13,553 nucleotides of DNA from Darwinibacter acetoxidans_A (GCA_041936745.1 JBHGWS010000009.1:1-13553); one strand, 5' to 3'. Positions 6,294 to 12,875 are shown, counted from the first letter of the stretch. Made by a program: numbers and translations. The notes: generated by a model from the sequence alone, not told the origin.

Positions 6294-6322
6294 TTGGAGA
6301 AAATCCTTTCATCTGCTAGTAT
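6294..6322 (+). promoter_or_regulatory. promoter-like sequence before a short ORF
   Basis: TTGGAG (6294-6299) and TAGTAT (6317-6322) are spaced by 17 bases and are followed by an AGGGGGA ribosome site (6329-6335) and an ATG at 6342. The boxes match the sigma-A pattern moderately. Confidence 0.4.
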
Positions 6323-6341
6323 TTAATTAGGGGGAATTACG

Positions 6342-6437
6342 ATGAAAAAAGAAATTACTCTTATGAGTTTAAAGAAAAAATTTAAAAGAGAAGTTGGCAG
6401 TGTTGCGTTTGCAGCCAGGCGCCATTTGGTATTCTAA
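6342..6437 (+). pseudogene. 31-codon ORF, possibly the N-terminal stub of an IS1595-type transposase
   Basis: This frame has a very good ribosome site and a plausible promoter. It encodes MKKEITLMSLKKKFKREVG, then SVAFAARRHLVF and a stop. The first 15 residues recall the N-terminus of IS1595-group transposases (xEITLMxLxKKFxxEExC), but the following Cys-rich ribbon is absent. No inverted terminal repeats were seen. Alternatively it is a genuine short basic peptide (K/R-rich). The assignment is tentative. Confidence 0.3.
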
Positions 6438-6496
6438 CAGAAAAAGCAAACTTTCACTTGCTTAAACCTGTGTAATCCCCCTTACTGTTGATATTA

Positions 6497-6526
6497 CATG
6501 TTTACTGTTTACAAACATGATACAAT
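6497..6526 (+). promoter_or_regulatory. operator-like repeats in the promoter of the HTH-Uma2 gene
   Basis: Two head-to-tail copies of TGTTTAC (6499-6505 and 6506-6512) overlap an inverted repeat CATGTTT (6497-6503) / AAACATG (6513-6519). They lie directly upstream of a -10-like TACAAT (6521-6526) and a GAGGGGG ribosome site (6533-6539). No well-spaced -35 box is evident. The arrangement fits a binding site for the HTH domain of the gene that follows; that is inference. Confidence 0.5.
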
Positions 6527-6547
6527 CTGCGTGAGGGGGCGATCGCA

Positions 6548-7108
6548 GTGGGAAAAAAATACCTAACTGCAAAAGAACTGGCAGAAAAATTAGGCCTATC
6601 GGTAGAGACAATCTGGCGATATACGAGGGAAAAGAAAATCCCCGCCATTGTCATGGGAACACGGCAATATCGCTATGATCCTAACCGGGTTCTCCAAGAA
6701 CTTCAAAGTAAATGCCCCATAGAAGAGGCGGTAAAAGAAACCAAAACTACACATTCGCCAAAAGCTTACACTTATGACGATTATGTGGCACTGCCCTCTG
6801 AACCTGGCTACACCATTCAGCTGATAGATGGGATTCTTGTTAAAGAACCGGGACCTATCGTACATCATCAACGAGTATCCAGAAGACTTCAACGAATTCT
6901 TGAAGATTACTTTTGGGACCACAACCCCAAAGGCGAACTATTTGATGCCCCTATAGATCTGGTTCTTTCCGATCATTCCACCGTGCAACCTGATCTTGTC
7001 TTCATTGGCAATGCAAGGCAACTAACTAATCCCAAATACCTTAACGTGATACCCGAACTTGTAGTTGAAATTCTCTCTCCATTCTGCATGAGTATACCCA
7101 CCCGTTAA
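6548..7108 (+). CDS. MerR/excisionase-type HTH fused to a Uma2 nuclease domain, C-terminally truncated
   Basis: 186 residues from a GTG start, eight bases after GAGGGGG. Residues 1-52 are a winged-helix DNA-binding domain of the excisionase/HTH_17 type: YLTAKELAEKLGLSVETIWR, then YTREKKIPAIVMGTRQYRYD. Residues 74-178 are the first two thirds of a Uma2 domain: YTYDDYVALP, YTIQLIDGILV, VQPDLVFIG (D149) and PELVVEILSP (E174). At LSP the family sequence stops abruptly and eight foreign residues (FCMSIPTR) precede the stop. The segment with the catalytic lysine and the KLxxYxxxGVxEYWIVDP motif is missing, so nuclease activity is unlikely; DNA binding could persist. The break coincides with the 5' end of an unrelated minus-strand gene (7084-7174). 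The architecture parallels the Phd-Uma2 protein at 1605 but uses an unrelated DNA-binding domain. Confidence 0.8.
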   Translation: MGKKYLTAKELAEKLGLSVETIWRYTREKKIPAIVMGTRQYRYDPNRVLQELQSKCPIEEAVKETKTTHSPKAYTYDDYVALPSEPGYTIQLIDGILVKEPGPIVHHQRVSRRLQRILEDYFWDHNPKGELFDAPIDLVLSDHSTVQPDLVFIGNARQLTNPKYLNVIPELVVEILSPFCMSIPTR

Positions 7109-7174
7109 GATCAGCCCCGCCGACAACAGCAAAAGTGGCGTTATTAATAAGCGCCCTTTTGAAATCTGTTTCAA
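7084..7174 (-). pseudogene. 5' fragment of an exported or membrane protein gene
   Basis: On the minus strand an excellent AAGGAGGG site (7181-7188), six bases before a TTG (7172-7174), starts MKQISKGRLLITPLLLLSAG, then LILTGGYTHAEW. This is a positively charged N-terminus followed by a hydrophobic helix: a signal peptide or signal anchor. The frame then runs into the antisense of the truncated Uma2 gene, so only about 30 codons of the original gene remain. The family is not identified. It marks the recombination or deletion junction at about 7080. A 60-codon frame immediately upstream (7188-7370, containing AGKLGGRLMLENNIHFGNVH), whose TGA overlaps this ribosome site, might be the end of a neighbouring gene, but I cannot place it. 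Confidence 0.45.
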
Positions 7175-7189
7175 CTTTCGCCCTCCTTC

Positions 7190-7990
7190 ATGACCCTAAG
7201 GCAAAATAAGCCCCCCGTGCCTTTCCCTTAGAAGCCTGGCTTTGGTAGTGCACATTTCCAAAATGTATGTTGTTTTCTAACATTAACCGCCCGCCTAATT
7301 TTCCTGCCTGGCAAGTGCCTTCTACAATATTCGGGCCAAAACGGGGCGCTATCTTGGTGCCCCGCAACATTCGAACAAATTATTCAGCTGCAAGTTTAAC
7401 GTAGGCCCAAAAGCCCGCTTCTAATTTGCACCACAAAACTGCCGTTTAAAGCGGTCATCTTTGCCCTAAGCGAAAAGCAGGGTAGAAAAACCCAATAGGA
7501 CACCCGCAATAAAACGTAACCGAGGGGCGCATTTTTTTAAGCCTATGTGCCTCGGCAAGCCCAAAGCCCAGGGTCCCCCAGATGGCATAGCCAGCACCTA
7601 ATCGCTAATTCTTCGGGAAAGTTATACGGGGCGATGCTAAGGCATAAAGTAAGCCAGCGCACTAGCCCCGCCGTCAGATGATAGTCTCCACCCCCTTGCC
7701 GATCTGTAGGCGGATGAAAATGGGGAACGAAACGGTTTAATAAATAAGGGCGAAAATGCCCAAAACAATCCCAATGCCTGTTACTGGTTGGTTGTTATAA
7801 TAAAGTCCAGGCCAACAGCATAAGTTGCAAACGGAACGAAATAATCTTCGCAAATATTAGAAGCAAGTTGGCAGAAAACGCGTCCGAAACTAAGGTATTG
7901 GTTGTGATTGAGCCCGGCCATTTTTATCAACAATCCCGGCGTTTCACCGAAAGCGGATTCATCAAGGTTGTAGTACACAGGATAACGGAG
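7190..7990. other. about 800 bases of decayed sequence without an intact gene
   Basis: No frame here has a convincing start and family match. Minus-strand pieces look like a broken small membrane protein. YYNNQPVTGIGIVLGIFALI appears near 7795-7735. GYAIWGTLGFGLAEAHRLKK appears near 7600-7540. After a one-base shift in a run of seven A/T bases (about 7531-7538), FIAGVLLGFSTLLFA follows, with a stop at 7466. A plus-strand frame from 7868 (VLVVIEPGHFYQQSRRF) runs through two terminators and is probably not a real gene. I see no repeats or RNA gene in this stretch. Confidence 0.35.
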
Positions 7991-8020
7991 GAGGGTGGCC
8001 CCACGGCCACCTTCTTTCTT
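7991..8020 (+). terminator. strong Rho-independent terminator
   Basis: A stem GGTGGCC (7994-8000) / GGCCACC (8005-8011) with a four-base loop, extendable to ten pairs with one G-T, is followed by TTCTTTCTT. It would stop plus-strand transcription from the decayed region before hcp. Confidence 0.75.
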
Positions 8021-8022
8021 AT

Positions 8023-8062
8023 AAAAATTCAGTACCCCACTACAGGAATACTGAATTTTTTA
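8023..8062 (+). terminator. second terminator, long AT-rich stem
   Basis: A perfect 12-base inverted repeat, AAAAATTCAGTA (8023-8034) / TACTGAATTTTT (8049-8060), encloses a 14-base loop and ends in a T run. Because the left arm begins with A bases, it can act on both strands. It lies directly behind the first terminator. Confidence 0.65.
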
Positions 8063-8110
8063 TTGGGCATCCGACAGCCCCTTTTCCCTCCTGAGCTGGG
8101 CTTTTTCCCC

Positions 8111-8139
8111 TTGACAATAACTGCGATTGAGAGTAAAAT
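8111..8139 (+). promoter_or_regulatory. promoter of hcp
   Basis: A consensus -35 box TTGACA (8111-8116) and TAAAAT (8134-8139) are separated by 17 bases. Downstream in the leader is an imperfectly centred inverted repeat AGTTA-T-TAACT (8156-8166), then AGGAGGT at 8180-8186. The inverted repeat could be a regulator site for nitrosative or redox control, but it does not match a motif I can name with confidence. Confidence 0.75.
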
Positions 8140-8195
8140 AGCAAAGATAATACTTAGTTATTAACTTATGTATGCACATAGGAGGTAGAAGCTAG

Positions 8196-9830
8196 TTGAA
8201 CATGTTTTGTTTTCAATGTCAAGAGGCGTCTAAGGGCGTGGGCTGCACAGTCCGGGGCAGCTGCGGGAAAGATGCGGAAACCGCCGTTTTACAGGACCTT
8301 TTAATTTACACTATGAAAGGGGTTGCCAATATTGTGGTGGCGGCAGGCATTGCCCCTGAAAAGATCCCCCATGTTAATGTTGCGATTTTAAACGGCCTTT
8401 TTGCCACAATTACCAACGCTAACTTCGATAGTGAGGCCATTAGAGGAGCAATCCGGAAAATGCTGGCTTTAAGGGATGAGCTAAGGGAAGGCCTGCAAGG
8501 GGAGTTTTCCCTCCATGACGCCGCTTTATTCCGCCTAAAGCAGGATGAGCAGATGCTGGCGAAAGGGGCGGAAGTGGGCATTTTAGCCACCAAAGACGAA
8601 GATATTCGCTCTTTAAGGGAATTAATCACCTACGGCCTTAAAGGAATGGCAGCTTACGGCCATCATGCTTTCAATTTAGGGAAAGAAAACATGGAGATCT
8701 ACCGCTTTATTTACAAGGCCCTCAACGCTACTTTAGACAACAGCCTAAGCGGTGATGATTTAATGGCCCTTACTTTGGAAACAGGGAAATACGGGGTTGA
8801 TGTGATGGCACTTTTAGATGAAGCCAACACCTCGACTTACGGCCATCCGGAAATTACCGAGGTGAATATCGGGGTTAGAAACAACCCGGGCATTTTAGTA
8901 TCCGGTCACGATCTTAAGGATTTAGAGCAGCTTTTAAAGCAGACTGAAGGGACAGGGGTGGATGTGTACACCCACAGCGAAATGCTGCCCGCCCACTACT
9001 ACCCTGCTTTTAAGAAATATAAACATTTTGTGGGCAACTACGGAAACGCCTGGTGGCAGCAGCTTCGGGAGTTTGAATCATTCAACGGACCCATCCTATT
9101 TACCACCAACTGCATTGTACCTCCCAGGAAAGAGGAAATTAGAAAAAGAATATTCACAACGGGGGCCACAGGCTATCCCGGCTGCACCCACATTGAAGAG
9201 GACGAAGAAGGAAGAAAAGACTTTTCCGAAATTATTGAGCTTGCTAAAACCTGCCCTCCCCCTGCGGAGATTGAAAAGGGCACCATTGTAGGAGGCTTTG
9301 CCCACGAACAGGTCTTTGCCTTGGCGGATCAGATTGTGGAAGCGGTGCGGTCCGGCTCCATCAAAAAGTTTTTTGTGATGGCGGGCTGCGACGGCAGGAT
9401 GAATTCTCGCGGATACTACACCGATTTTGCCAGCGAGCTGCCGGAGGATAACGTTATCTTGACTGCCGGTTGCGCGAAATACCGCTACAACAAGCTGGAC
9501 CTTGGAGATATAGGTGGGATTCCCAGGGTTCTTGATGCGGGGCAGTGCAATGACTCCTACTCCCTTGCCCTGATTGCTTTAAAACTAAAGGAAATCTTCG
9601 GCCTGGAGGATATTAACGAGCTGCCTATAGTTTATAATATCTCCTGGTATGAGCAAAAAGCGGTAATTGTCCTTTTAGCCCTTCTCTACCTGGGCGTTAA
9701 AAACATCCAGCTTGGGCCAACTCTGCCCGCTTTTCTCTCCCCCAATGTTGCTGAGGTTTTGGTGGAGAAATTCGGAATTACAAGCATAGGCACCGTGGCA
9801 GAAGATCTGGAGCGCTTTTTAGGGGCTTAA
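8196..9830 (+). CDS. hcp: hydroxylamine reductase / hybrid cluster protein
   Basis: 544 residues, full length. Hcp is a cytoplasmic iron-sulfur enzyme that reduces hydroxylamine in vitro and is linked to nitric oxide and nitrosative stress defence. The N-terminal cluster cysteines are C5, C8, C17 and C23 (C-x2-C-x8-C-x5-C, the spacing of anaerobe class I proteins). All ligands of the hybrid 4Fe-2O-2S cluster can be placed: H238 (SGHDL), E262 (HSEML), C306 (TTNCIVPP), C398 (AGCDG), C426 (TAGCAKYR), C451 (AGQCND), and E486 and K488 (SWYEQKA). The start is the TTG at 8196, nine bases after AGGAGGT; the ATG two codons later would leave 15 bases. The gene stands alone with its own promoter and terminator. 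No hcr reductase gene is adjacent, as is usual for class I hcp. Confidence 0.97.
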   Translation: MNMFCFQCQEASKGVGCTVRGSCGKDAETAVLQDLLIYTMKGVANIVVAAGIAPEKIPHVNVAILNGLFATITNANFDSEAIRGAIRKMLALRDELREGLQGEFSLHDAALFRLKQDEQMLAKGAEVGILATKDEDIRSLRELITYGLKGMAAYGHHAFNLGKENMEIYRFIYKALNATLDNSLSGDDLMALTLETGKYGVDVMALLDEANTSTYGHPEITEVNIGVRNNPGILVSGHDLKDLEQLLKQTEGTGVDVYTHSEMLPAHYYPAFKKYKHFVGNYGNAWWQQLREFESFNGPILFTTNCIVPPRKEEIRKRIFTTGATGYPGCTHIEEDEEGRKDFSEIIELAKTCPPPAEIEKGTIVGGFAHEQVFALADQIVEAVRSGSIKKFFVMAGCDGRMNSRGYYTDFASELPEDNVILTAGCAKYRYNKLDLGDIGGIPRVLDAGQCNDSYSLALIALKLKEIFGLEDINELPIVYNISWYEQKAVIVLLALLYLGVKNIQLGPTLPAFLSPNVAEVLVEKFGITSIGTVAEDLERFLGA

Positions 9831-9875
9831 GGGAAATTAAACCGACAGGTTCGCGCCTGGCGTTCTAAGTATTAA

Positions 9876-9927
9876 AAAACCTTCGTGTTCTCCCGATTAG
9901 GGGGCACGAAGGTTTTGTTGTTTTCGC
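9876..9927 (+). terminator. terminator of hcp
   Basis: A 12-base stem AAAACCTTCGTG (9876-9887) / CACGAAGGTTTT (9905-9916), with an inner CCC/GGG extension, is followed by GTTGTTTTC. It lies 46 bases after the hcp stop. Confidence 0.85.
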
Positions 9928-10178
9928 CATAAAATATAAACAGAAAACAACCTACCGCCGGCAATCAAGGGGGGAAAATGTGGCCAACCATTCAGAAAGA
10001 TTCGAGCATGTTTAGGGAAAGGTAATCCATCTGGCTAAATAGTATTTATATGCCGCTTTTCGCTGTGCCTATCCTTGTGTTGAACAGTATACTCCGGCGC
10101 ATATTTATGACAACCAGTATGGGTACGACATTGCCCTGTCTTTGATTTACGGCAAAAAGGATAGAAACTTGTGTTTAA
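9928..10178. other. gene-free stretch with two coding-like scraps
   Basis: Near 9940-9966 the minus strand reads IAGGRLFSVYILW, similar to the last part of the XRE/zinc-ribbon pseudogene at 11295 (LAGGRLFIYSTEI). The two share the bases CCTACCGCCGGCAA. From 10043 a plus-strand frame without a start reads YTPAHIYDNQYGYDIALSLI, then YGKKDRN, which looks coding but is unidentified. A 15-codon frame at about 9978 has a GGGGGGAAA site and no recognisable product. Confidence 0.3.
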
Positions 10179-10616
10179 CTAACTCCAGTGGTTCAAATCA
10201 CACTCTAGATATTCTGCCATTATTTTTAAATACATTCCGTAATAGTGCTTTATATCAGCTATGGATTGATGCACAATAGTATCATCAATTTTGGTATACT
10301 CGTGAACTAAGATATTTCTAAGCCCAGTGGATGGGGCGATTTTCAAAGCAAAGTCCGGCTCTAAAACCCCGGATTCAGCCAAATCAATAAAAGAATTAAA
10401 ATAATCAGCAGAACCCAAGTTCAGTTTTTTTAGAAGCATATTATTTACATCTGTTCCAGATTCCACGATGAGCTGGATTTGTCGTTCGATAGACCTCCGT
10501 GTGGCGAGATCAGAACAGTAAATCTCTAGAGTTACACCATGGCTAAGTTGCTCTAATTCTCGATAATATTTGAGTAAAACTTTTAACTTATTGCAAATTA
10601 TCGCTTTTGTTATCAT
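10179..10616 (-). CDS. HEPN-domain ribonuclease toxin, HepT-like (DUF86)
   Basis: 145 residues from the ATG at 10616, chosen because AAGGAG (10627-10632) lies ten bases upstream. A longer frame to 10640 exists but has no ribosome site. The protein is all helical, with the DUF86/HepT layout: a long N-terminal helix pair (residues about 5-60, including RRSIERQIQLIVESGTDVNN), a middle FIDLAESGVLEPDFA segment, and the catalytic motif GLRNILVHEY. That gives R100, H105 and Y107 of the R-x4-H-x-Y signature. Known HepT proteins cleave RNA with R and H, and the tyrosine is AMP-modified by the partner MntA to silence the toxin. The gene overlaps the end of the upstream MNT gene by 29 bases, which is translational coupling. 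No clear terminator was seen after it. Confidence 0.88.
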   Translation of the reverse strand: MITKAIICNKLKVLLKYYRELEQLSHGVTLEIYCSDLATRRSIERQIQLIVESGTDVNNMLLKKLNLGSADYFNSFIDLAESGVLEPDFALKIAPSTGLRNILVHEYTKIDDTIVHQSIADIKHYYGMYLKIMAEYLECDLNHWS

Positions 10617-11016
10617 CGCTATCAAGCTCCTTGATCTCAACCATTAAGCGCCGCATTTGATCTTGAATAACCGGGGCCAGTTCATAGTAGTGTTTTACAT
10701 AAAAAAGTGCGTAACGTTCAAAAGTCCCTACTTCCTCCTCATAAAGCAGCCTGCCCTCGGTGGCAACGATATATCGTAAAAGAGGCTCTGCCGTCTGTAA
10801 ATCGACAAGATCAATTTCACTTTTACGATGAAGAATCATTAACTCTTTACATAGCTCCCATTTTTCCGTGCTCGAGAGGGGGCGATGAGCCAAAAAAGCA
10901 AGATCAATATCACTATCTTTTCTGTAATGCTCAGTTAAAAAACTGCCAAAGTAAACGAGAAACTTTAAGCCATAGCGGTGGGAAAGGGCTGTAATTTCGT
11001 CTTGGTTCAATCTCAC
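10588..11016 (-). CDS. MNT nucleotidyltransferase, MntA-like antitoxin
   Basis: 142 residues from a GTG at 11016, six bases after GGGAGGG. The nucleotidyltransferase signature is FLVYFGSFLTEHYRKDSDID, with G24-S25, D36 and D38, and the third catalytic aspartate is D69 in SEIDLVDL. A helical C-terminal tail (residues about 95-130, FERYALFYVKHYYELAPVI) is typical of the longer MntA subgroup. By family it transfers AMP from ATP onto the HEPN toxin encoded by the overlapping downstream gene. The gene order is antitoxin first, toxin second. A hairpin-rich segment and terminator (11131-11199) lie about 115 bases upstream on the same strand and could influence expression. Confidence 0.88.
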   Translation of the reverse strand: MRLNQDEITALSHRYGLKFLVYFGSFLTEHYRKDSDIDLAFLAHRPLSSTEKWELCKELMILHRKSEIDLVDLQTAEPLLRYIVATEGRLLYEEEVGTFERYALFYVKHYYELAPVIQDQMRRLMVEIKELDSDDNKSDNLQ

Positions 11017-11130
11017 AATGCACCCTCCCGAAAAAGTAGTAGTACTAGTTAATTCCCTTCTGCGAAGTTAAATCCTCCAAACAGATTTCCCACCTAGTTC
11101 TTTCCAACCGAAGGCGGGGCTTTTAAAAAG

Positions 11131-11199
11131 AAAAAATAACAACTCCAGCGGGAGGGAGCCTGTTTTAGCTTTGCACCCGTAAGGATGCCGGTGTGCAAA
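11131..11199 (-). other. structured leader or tail: hairpin plus Rho-independent terminator on the minus strand
   Basis: On the minus strand the first hairpin is TTTGCAC-A-CCG...CGG-GTGCAAA (11199-11170, ten pairs with one bulge). It is followed by AGCTAAAACAGG and a second hairpin CTCC/GGAG with flanking AACA/TGTT pairing (11164-11139), then ATTTTTTC. The second hairpin with its T tract is a good terminator. It may end the decayed XRE gene upstream, or form an attenuating leader of the MNT-HEPN operon starting at 11016. The single-stranded GCAAAGCTA core vaguely recalls part of the c-di-GMP-I riboswitch, but the rest of that motif is not evident. Confidence 0.45.
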
Positions 11200-11294
11200 C
11201 AAGGTCGGTGCAATAGGTTTTTTATGTTTTTTGCTTGGCGATGGATTGTAAAGTCCGTTAAAGAGGACATCTTATGCAGATACGCTATGTGCGT

Positions 11295-11865
11295 TTACGT
11301 TAGCCGATGTGGGTATTCAATCAACCTAATTTCGGTGGAATAAATAAACAGCCTACCGCCGGCAAGCTGGGGCTTTGTTCGGGATACAAGCGCCGGAGAT
11401 ATATTCTCTCCTTTTTACATAAGAGGCAAACGCTAGATAGTGTTCTTTTGTCATGGGTGGTTCACAGTGATGAAGTAATCTGTGTCCACTTTTTCTATTG
11501 TAATGCTAAGTACTGCAGCTGAGTTGATGGGCCTGATCTGCTCTAGTTTTCTACCACAGCAAAAGATAGAGGCACTTCCGGTGCCAACCAATATATTTCC
11601 GCACGTAGGACAAACGTAAAACCGCACTTTGTCAATATTCCCGCTGTCAGCACGGTTTGACGTAATTTCACCTGCCATCATTTGCTTCATATCTACGCCC
11701 AGAATGGCAGATGACCGGGGCCACAACGATAGATCGGGAAATCCTAAGCCACATTCCCCTTTAGAAACGGTTTTACTTTGAATACCTAGTTAGTGCATCA
11801 GCAATATTCTTTTGGGTCAAACCTCCTTCTTTGCGCAGCTCGGCAATGGGCTTGCCTGTTTTTGC
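11295..11865 (-). pseudogene. XRE-family HTH regulator with C-terminal zinc ribbon, frameshifted
   Basis: Pieces of one gene lie in order in different frames. KTGKPIAELRKEGGLTQKNI then ADALT (from 11862) is the first half of a Cro/XRE helix-turn-helix. After a shift near 11785-11795 comes IQSKTVSKGECGLGFPDLSL then ILGVDMKQMMAGE, in which the usual VSKWE tryptophan is glycine. Then KVRFYVCPTCGNI...FCCGRKL gives a four-cysteine zinc ribbon (CPxC and CC), followed by VDTDYFITVNHP and a stop at 11451. One frame over, MTKEHYLAFASYV continues directly; another frame gives RIYLRRLYPEQSP; a third gives LAGGRLFIYSTEIRLIEY, ending at 11295. The homologous protein is a single chain of roughly 190-200 residues. 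At least three frameshifts make a working regulator unlikely, although the intact 91-codon centre (11451-11726) could still be translated. Confidence 0.7.
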
Positions 11866-11887
11866 ACAATCCGCATCCTCATCTCCT

Positions 11888-12232
11888 TCACCGCCACACT
11901 CTTTTTGCTCGGGAATTTGCGGCTAGCTGCGACTCTATCATTTTTTCTAAATCGGCAGTATGATCTTTATGGGGGTCATCATATTTGAGAGTTTCAAGAA
12001 CGGATAATTAGAATGATTCCGCACCATGCTTGTTCCATAGATCCTGCAACTGCTTGTTTGGGTGCCAGTTGGCGGACAACTACATATTTGTGCTATTAAA
12101 ACTCGCTCTGGTATCTTTGAAAGTAGCCAGGAACACATCACCGCTTGCTTTGCAGTGATAAGAGATTACACCCATTTCAGGGCGCCTGAATTTATAAGAT
12201 GCCAATAGCTCTTTTCTGCGTTGCCTGTCCAC
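11888..12232 (-). pseudogene. GIY-YIG-like nuclease gene with two in-frame stop codons
   Basis: From a GTG at 12232 with GGTGGGAGAG just upstream, the frame reads VDRQRRKELLASYKFRRPEM then GVISY, SGDVFLATFKDTRASFN, and stops at TAG 12080-12082. The same frame continues LSANWHPNKQLQDLWNKHGA then ESF, stops at TAA 12008-12010, and continues LSVLETLKYDDP then TADLEKMIESQLAANSRA, to TGA at 11888-11890. The order (D-R-x-R-R-K-E-L, a GIY-like GV-x-SY, HPNKQLQxxW, SVLE) is that of small bacterial GIY-YIG-family proteins of about 110-120 residues. Two nonsense codons without a frame change point to genuine inactivation. An open frame extends upstream to 12427, but it crosses the terminator at 12398-12428 and is not credible there. 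Between 12233 and 12397 I see no other gene. Confidence 0.6.
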
Positions 12233-12397
12233 CTCTCCCACCTCCGCCCTATTATGCCTAAGAAACCAAAAAACATCATCCGCACTCCGTAGACATACTG
12301 CATGAGCATTTACAGCCAAATTTCCCTGCGGCAGCTTAAAAGGCATAATACGAGGCCAATCGATTGGTTTTAAAGCCGTCGGCGAAATGTGAAGGAT

Positions 12398-12428
12398 TAA
12401 AAAAGATGCCCCTGACCTTAAGGGCATC
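12398..12428 (-). terminator. terminator of the second MNT-HEPN operon
   Basis: A seven-pair stem GATGCCC / GGGCATC (12405-12411 with 12422-12428) is followed on the minus strand by TTTTTTAAT. It starts 19 bases beyond the HEPN stop codon. Confidence 0.85.
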
Positions 12429-12446
12429 GGAAGCGCACTAACTCAA

Positions 12447-12875
12447 TTAGCTATTCGATTCATCGATGTATTCGACAATTAAGCGGCAAAACTGTTCAAT
12501 ATCCCCTAACCTAGTTGTAATAATCTCGAAAATCTCCTCTGATGATACTTCATGATAAATGTGAACTAAACGGCTTCTATAACCGGGCAACCCTCTGTTT
12601 TTTGTAACATAGTCCTTGGGTAACACACCCGCCTCGCCTAAAATGGTAAAGATTTGAGTGTAATCACCCGGTCGCCCCAAAGCTTGTTTAGCAATGATAT
12701 GGCGGCCAATATCCAAAACCATCTCTAAAGCTTTCCTTAAGTGATGTTCTGTCACAGCAAAATTATCCGGGTTCGCGCCAAAATGCTCGAATGTCATTTG
12801 TGACATCTCTTTTAAGCGTGCGAGGCTTCGCCTGATTTCTACTATTAAATCCAATATCCTCTCCCGCTCAATCAC
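12447..12875 (-). CDS. HEPN-domain ribonuclease toxin, HepT-like (DUF86)
   Basis: About 142 residues from a GTG at 12875, which overlaps the upstream MNT stop by eight bases and has GGGTGAT just before it. A longer frame reaches 12944 but would overlap the MNT gene by 77 bases. The protein is helical, with the DUF86 plan: RILDLIVEIRRSLARLKEMS at the start, HHLRKALEMVLDIGRHIIAK, FTILGEAGVLPKDYV, and the catalytic loop GYRSRLVHIYHEV. With this start the R-x4-H-x-Y signature falls at R100, H105 and Y107, exactly as in the HEPN protein at 10179, supporting both start choices. By family it is an RNase silenced by AMP modification of the tyrosine by its MNT partner. A terminator follows. Confidence 0.87.
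   Translation of the reverse strand: MIERERILDLIVEIRRSLARLKEMSQMTFEHFGANPDNFAVTEHHLRKALEMVLDIGRHIIAKQALGRPGDYTQIFTILGEAGVLPKDYVTKNRGLPGYRSRLVHIYHEVSSEEIFEIITTRLGDIEQFCRLIVEYIDESNS

Noticed and set aside
7868..8164. 98-codon plus-strand frame before hcp
   Set aside because: It reads through two strong terminators and part of the hcp promoter; at most its first 40 codons could be an old gene end.
8962..9305. Open frames on both strands inside hcp
   Set aside because: They are shadows of the fully conserved hcp reading frame.
10588..10640. Longer start for the first HEPN gene
   Set aside because: The upstream start has no ribosome site, and the ATG at 10616 gives catalytic residue numbers identical to the second HEPN protein.
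11307..11522. 71-codon plus-strand frame
   Set aside because: It is antisense to the zinc-ribbon pseudogene, whose motifs are clear.
12356..12367. 12-base palindrome CCAATCGATTGG
   Set aside because: It stands alone without promoter boxes nearby; a palindrome of this size can occur by chance.
12233..12427. N-terminal extension of the GIY-YIG-like frame
   Set aside because: It begins inside the terminator of the neighbouring HEPN gene and has no homology I recognise; a GTG with a ribosome site at 12232 fits the family start.
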